Below, piece after piece: positions 59,113 to 64,000 of a DNA stretch of 64,000 bases; within the stretch, counting starts at the first letter, position 1, and each line of letters starts with the position of its first letter. The notes beneath the pieces were generated by a model. That model ran no database searches and was not told where the DNA came from. It was given only the letters and a program-made list of their open reading frames with translations. The stretch is from Cydia pomonella (taxonomy: Eukaryota > Arthropoda > Insecta > Lepidoptera > Tortricidae), in contig NC_084717.1 in the NCBI RefSeq assembly GCF_033807575.1, positions 6,697,692 through 6,761,691 of the forward strand, given 5' to 3'. Both the position numbers and the translations under genes were made by a program.

Positions 59113-60743
59113 ACACTACGTCAAAGCAATTTGTTTTGATACAACCATTTTTTGCGTTCGGAAATTGGTAACTTTATAGATATTACAATATCACTAATAC
59201 CACTACATAAATGAGATTTAGTGGTCCTAGTAGTAACTACGCTCGTTAAAAAAAACATTTGCTATATATGTGATCTCTACCTGACTAAAGGCGATACGAT
59301 AACGATAAGTTCTGGTTCAGATAAGTTCTCATTTAGTTATCGTTTGTATGTCGCATAATTGACAGAAGCAGCTCGATTCGGGCAACCAATGTCACTTTGG
59401 CGTTAGAAATATCGTAGATAGATTTTATTGGGATCATAGCGGAATCGAAATAAACGTCAATTTTGACACGTTTAGTTATCGATCTTTTAAAGATCCTTCC
59501 AAGATCTTAAACGTGTCTTAATCATTCTTCGAAACGGGCCGTAAGGGTTAAAAAACTCTCGGTAGGTAATGCATTCGGCAGTAACCGTTCGCAATAATTC
59601 TTATAGAAATAGGAAGAATAAACAGCTGAGTCAGGTAGGTATATAAAATTAAATCTATCTCATAAAAATGATCAGATTTTCACACCCGCTACTGTCAGTT
59701 AACTCTTTATTCTGGATAAGTTGTCGATGTTAGTAGAAATTAGTGCGATCGATGCTGCTAAATAATTGTCAGTGTTTTATTTTAAATAGCAGTTATTTGC
59801 ATACAATAAGTCTATGCAGGTGGGATCACCTCTCTCTGCAGCTGACTGTACATTCAAATCTGCAGACCTAGTGAAAAAGGGTACAAGTCTTGCGCAGACG
59901 TTCGTGTTCTGTGGGACGATTTATGAATTTCGAGCGCTCGATTTCGTCACTCAAAAATCTGTGGAATACGGTGAAATGCTATTTTTGAAAAACGAGCGAT
60001 AAAAATTTGAAAATAGTGGGTTTGACCACTCATTTTCAATTTAATTAGTAGAATGGACTGCTCTCACTTTCGTTGAGCGCAAGCGTGAGCGAGACGGATG
60101 TGGTGCCCGGGAAATTGGATATCATATTTTAGTTTTTTGTACCTTTAAATAAAATAAAGTAATCGACAAGTTACATGATATTGCCGATTTTTAGAAGTAT
60201 TTTTCATATTTTTAGCTATGCAAAATTTGTTAAAAAAATTTAAAGGGAATTTTAGACCTATGTTCGTGATTTTTTTTCGATCGAGCGAAAGTTAAAGTCT
60301 CGGGCATCGATTCGATAAAATTCCTCGAGAAAGATCTAAAAATAAAGTTTGCTTCGCTCTCTGAACCTACAGCACCATAAAAGTAGGTAAGCGTTGTCAA
60401 ATATTTAAATCACGAATTTTTAGTCGCTCACCGTAAACCGTCAAACAGTTAGAATTAGTTCAATGTTAGTCGTACTTGTGACAGTTTAAATTCGACCGCC
60501 GATTGTTGCTATTTACTGACCAAGAAACAACTCTAAAGCTATTAACAATTTTAATTCTATTATAAGGAAAATTCATTACCATTGTAATTGTAAGGAAGAG
60601 AAACGGTTTGGGCACAAAGATTCCAGTTATTGCAAAATATTTTGTAGTAAATAGCTCAATTTTGACATACGTAGCGTCCCAAACTAAGCACCGCCCTTTC
60701 TCCCATTGCACTAAAGTTAGGTTAGGTTAGAGTTATTGTAATA

Positions 60744-61542
60744 CCCCCCGCGGGTTCCCACCTTGTCGTGGTGGAGGCGCTTAGTAGCCGTGGCTTGGTC
60801 ACCCACGGTGAAGCGAAGAGGCAACCAGGGCCGGCCTGTTTGAGGTGCGGGCTGGCCCGAGGAGGACGCTCCAAGTCGGCTTAGTAAGCCCGCTTGTGAC
60901 GCGTTGGAGGTGGACCGTCGGGGAAGAGGAGTGTCGGTGTTGCGATTAGCCGTTCTCCCTATCCTCGACGGCCGAGGTGGGATCGCAGGGGAAGAGGCGT
61001 GATGGTATCACGATGCGCCACTCTCCCTATCCCCTGCGATCTTGGCGGGGCCGTTCCGCTGTAGCGGCGTTGGTGGGGCTGCAGAGGAAGAGGAGTGTCG
61101 GTGTTACGGTGTGCCGTTCTCCCTGTCCTCTGCAGCCGAGTTGCGGTTTGCGGCAGAACCATTGACCTCATCTTTGTCCGGGCGCCGGGGAGTTTTCTGG
61201 CGCCCGTGGCCTCCTTGTGGCGGGCTTGGGGGGGTCCGCTACACTGCTGGACGGAGGCCGAGGAGGAAGGCGCGTCAAACCATCTGGCGCGCCTAGCGTG
61301 AAGTGCCTTCGGGCTTTAGCGAAGGAGTCGCTCGTGGGCGGCTGCCGCCGGTGGGGTCGCGGATGAGTACGCATGCGTTCCTGTAACCCCACCAATAGGG
61401 CGGCGAGGCGGCATACAGGGGGGTTTTTAGTGGGTATACCGTGGGCCCCATTAGCCTAGATGGGAGTCCCACATAACCACTCGGGTCACCCCCCGCACCC
61501 GGGTGGTAAGCGGAATGCATTTTCTCCCCTAAAAAAAAAAGG
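60744..61542 (+). mobile_element. 0.8-kb retroposed element with 12-bp TSD and poly-A
   Basis: The GC-rich element starts CCCCCCGCGGGTTCCCACCT and ends TTCTCCCCT plus ten A. Both sides carry GTTATTGTAATA (60732-60743 and 61543-61554), an exact 12-bp target duplication. This shows insertion by target-primed reverse transcription. It has no full protein, so it is a complete non-autonomous element or a LINE with an internal deletion keeping its 5' and 3' untranslated parts. Composition is very unlike the flanks. Confidence 0.9.
60915..61137 (+). other. Three tandem hairpins with covarying stems
   Basis: Stems: 60915-60924 with 60962-60971 (CCGTCGGGGA/TCCTCGACGG, one G-T wobble); 60981-60992 with 61030-61041 (GATCGCAGGGGA/TCCCCTGCGATC); 61077-61088 with 61126-61137 (GGCTGCAGAGGA/TCCTCTGCAGCC). 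Loops are alike (GAAGAGGAGTGTCGGTGTTA-type ending GCCGTTCTCCC-type). Stem sequences differ between hairpins yet each stays paired. Confidence 0.85.
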
Positions 61543-62565
61543 GTTATTGTAATAAAAAATATACTAGACTATACATCTCATATCATATATTAGACTATAC
61601 ATCTCTTTTGTATTGTAGTAATTATTTATTTTAAGATTGTTATAATGTAATGTTTACCCAGGTATTGGCAGTTGTATTTATAAATGTTGTTATGTATTTT
61701 TCATGTCACTATATGCTGTTACTATAAATTTTGTATTGACTTGTAAAAGAGCCCTTGAGGCCTACTTGCAGAATATTTTTTTGAATTTTGAATTTGAATT
61801 TTGAATATATATATCAAAACGAATGAATTAAATTTAAAAATACAGAAAAAAATATTAAATCCAGAATATTTTAAAATAGTGAAACTTCGTACAGCCCAGT
61901 AGCAAGAAAAAACCCAAGAAGAAAAAGAAGGCAAAATAAAAATAAAACGATTCATAATAAAAACCACAAACATACACTAACTACAAGGCACAAAGAAAAA
62001 TGGAATCCGATAAGTAGGTATAAAGTGTGTAAACCACGTATAACGTAACATATTCGCTACATGTATATGTGTTATTTAATGATAAAAGGGTAGGGTAAAT
62101 ACGTTTCAATGTCCTCCCTCGGTATACTTATATCCTAACGAAAGATACCTACACATTCATAGTTTAACAAGCTGGTGCCAGTAAGCAGGAACGTCAGTTG
62201 CAGCGAAATGGTTCTTAACTCCTTAGAAAATGAATTTTCAGAAACGCTGAAATAAGGTTTTTTTGTGCCGATTTAAAAAAATACCTTTAAACGAAATTTC
62301 AAATTCCTAGCTTGAAGTAAAACTTGAACTCCATACCTATACAAACGTTCATCCTCTTTTTAACCCTTTAAGAAGATGATTATTTTCAAAAACGCTAAAA
62401 TTCGTTTTCTTAGATTTAAATAGAGTACGTTTTTACAAAGGTTAAAATTCCTAGCTTAAAATAAAACTTGAACCCCATACTTGATCCCCTTTTGAATCCC
62501 ATTATGGTTTGAATTTCTCAAAATAGCTTCTCATTTCTTGTAGGTACACATTATAAATTTAACCT

Positions 62566-62757
62566 GTACCCCTAGTGTAAATATTTTCGACAGCGACACG
62601 TGACGTACGCGTTTGCGTTAAGTGTCATTTTGTATGAGATTTTTGACTTTCCAAAACGTCCCGCTTGGCGCGCTGTTCAAAAACCCATACAAAATGAGAC
62701 TTAACGCAAACGCATACGTCACGTTTCGCTATCGACTAAATTTACACTAGGGGTACT
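62566..62757. mobile_element. 192-bp palindromic MITE
   Basis: GTACCCCTAGTGTAAATATT is mirrored by AATTTACACTAGGGGTAC. Inner arms GCGTTTGCGTTAAGTGTCAT and AATGAGACTTAACGCAAACG pair. Same family as 55221-55415. It ends about 85 bp from UGT exon D. Confidence 0.9.
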
Positions 62758-62842
62758 GGTGTGCAAATTTAACTTTCTAGTTTTCGAAGTTTCGGCTCCG
62801 CGTTGGTGACATTTAGATAATATAGATGAATGGAATACTTAC

Positions 62843-63661
62843 GCCTGATAACGGCTTTGGGGTCGCGACGTGATATCCGTTAACCTCTTTGACATTTTCA
62901 GGAATTAACGACGGTCCAAATAAGATGGGGTTTCTGTACAAAAGTAAGAATTTCATATCTCTTGCCAAATTTTCCAGTGGAGGCACATCATCGAAATATT
63001 CAGCCAAAGTATTCTGATCGGTCCTTTGCATATATGTGTATAAAGTATTGAAGTAAGCGTTAAAAACGAATGCTTCTATACGTTGGTACAGAGATGGTTT
63101 GGTTCCTCCTTCGAAAAACATGAAGGGAACGTATGATGGGTTGTTAGGCATGCCAAACCGGTCAAAATGCCAGGGCGTTGGAGTGTGTGAAGTCAGACCG
63201 ACCACAGGCGCTCCCAACACATATGCCAATCCCAAGGAACAGTCGCTTTGGAACTGCTCAACTAATATTACATCAAACTTTGCTTTTGATTTCCATAAAT
63301 TCTGCACTTCTGCATTTCGCAACAATTCTCTGCAATTATCACTACCACTGGTTGCTAAAAACAAACCGATACTTATTACGGTTTTGTATGATCTTTCAAT
63401 AGGAAAGACATCTTCCAAAATTTTTACTGAACCAGCTAAGGAGATGTCGGTAAAGTTTTTGGCTTTTTGTTTCTGAGGAAAATACGATATGGAGGTGACA
63501 TCGTGTCCCCTTTTTGCCAGTTCGAGCAACAACGGTTGAAATACGAAATAATGACTTTTTCCTTGATACGGATTCACTGCTAAAATTTTCAAAGAGCACA
63601 CATCACTATTTGTTAAACTATATACTAAAATTGCTACCAAAAATATGACTTTTATTCTCAT
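62843..63661 (-). CDS. UDP-glycosyltransferase D, first exon only
   Basis: An intact 273-codon exon 1 with no stop or frameshift. Start MRIKVIFLVAILVYSL gives a signal peptide. Catalytic His in GKSHYF (H37) and Asp in EQFQSDCSLG are present; the exon ends KPLSG|GTAAGT-type (GGC|GTAAGTATT), phase 0, exactly as exon C. It differs from C mainly in the acceptor-facing segments (e.g. SYKTVISIGLFLATSG versus SYLSVLGMAIFLVTSG), while AVNPYQGKSHYFVFQPLLLE is identical. No exons 2-4 lie between D and exon C, so splicing to exons 52578-52800, 50060-50276 and 49453-49729 is the simplest way to make a full protein (511 aa). Otherwise it is an orphan exon from an incomplete duplication. Confidence 0.85.
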
Positions 63662-63709
63662 GTTATTAGCGGTCTGTATCGAGGCAGGAGAGTGACTGAC
63701 GAGCAACAA

Positions 63710-63728
63710 CTGACTGACTGACTGACTG
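63710..63728. repeat. CTGA tetranucleotide microsatellite
   Basis: A perfect run of about five CTGA/ACTG units lies 49 bp upstream of the UGT-D start codon. UGT-C has only GACTGACTGA at the matching place, so the run expanded after the duplication. Confidence 0.8.
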
Positions 63729-63750
63729 ATGATCGGTTATGTATTTGTAT

Positions 63751-63760
63751 ATACTTATAT
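63751..63760 (-). promoter_or_regulatory. Possible TATA box of UGT exon D
   Basis: The minus strand reads ATATAAGTAT about 90 nt upstream of the start codon, which fits a TATA box with a short 5' leader. AT-rich surroundings make this weak. Confidence 0.3.
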
Positions 63761-64000
63761 TGGTGATTTCAAGACACAGGTAAATAAGGTTAGAGTAGGA
63801 GTATATAAAAGGGGGCCGAGGACTTGATGTATATGCTGTCATTATGACACATATATTGTATAATTTCATCATATAGAAAACGCAAAAATAAAAGTGTTTT
63901 ATTTGAATAAACTTTTCTCTCAAACTAAAAATGACAGAGTTATTTTGGTGGTTTCAGACTAGCATATTTTTACGCGCGTATACCGGTCGTTTCGGTGGTA

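Larger units (their letters stand above)
57362..62842. other. Region between UGT exons C and D, no UGT exons 2-4
   Basis: Read on both strands for the exon 2 (SFGS, WLPQ-DILG) and exon 3 (SH-G--G-TEA) signatures; none found. It carries repeats at 58330-58606 and 58933-59112, a retroposed element (60744-61542) and a MITE (62566-62757). The rest is AT-rich and shows no gene. Confidence 0.7.

Noticed and set aside
60959..61520. Several GC-rich open frames on both strands
   Set aside because: They fall in the retroposed element and follow its hairpin repeats; no protein family is visible.
62843..63661. Exon D as a simple pseudogene
   Set aside because: The frame, catalytic residues, signal peptide and donor are all intact, so shared downstream exons are a better first hypothesis.

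Overview
This window is animal nuclear DNA. The compact introns, the dense load of palindromic MITEs, tRNA-derived SINEs and decayed LINEs, and above all a cluster of insect-type UDP-glycosyltransferases point to a moth or butterfly (Lepidoptera). Species cannot be fixed from the sequence. There are no rRNA or CRISPR features, and the tRNA-like stretches belong to SINEs.

Layout. (1) 3532-19457, minus: a complete 12-exon Tip60/KAT5 MYST histone acetyltransferase, 526 aa, with chromo-barrel, C2HC finger and HAT domain all readable. Its introns are full of mobile DNA. One holds a partial copy of exon 8 fused to a 73-bp minisatellite that is itself derived from the exon 8 3' end and its splice donor. 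(2) 21847-22829, plus: a complete three-exon Timm9 (small TIM chaperone, twin CX3C), divergent from Tip60. A dead LINE and small MITEs lie between them. (3) 24497-27645, minus: a three-exon, 322-aa cysteine-rich protein I do not recognise, with a C-x3-C array of S-R-P-C-like units. (4) 31235-63661, minus: a UGT cluster in transcription order D, C, B, A. A, B and C are complete four-exon genes with identical lengths for exon 2 (223 nt) and exon 3 (217 nt). D is an intact first exon upstream of C with no exons 2-4 of its own in the window. This layout suggests alternative first exons sharing one constant block, as in mammalian UGT1A.

The UGTs would act as ER membrane enzymes conjugating small lipophilic compounds to sugar. 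Exon 1 encodes the variable acceptor-binding half; exons 2-4 encode the UDP-sugar half, the membrane anchor and a K-x-K-x-x ER-retrieval tail. Tip60 and Timm9 are housekeeping neighbours without functional links to the UGTs.

The intergenic stretches are mainly repeats. The most informative are a retroposed 0.8-kb element with a 12-bp target duplication and three tandem hairpins with covarying stems (60744-61542), a 2.1-kb TIR element inserted inside a MITE (452-2617), a hAT-type MITE with an 8-bp target duplication (16998-17242), and a 1.26-kb TIR element inside a UGT intron. All calls come from reading the sequence; no alignments or database searches were run.
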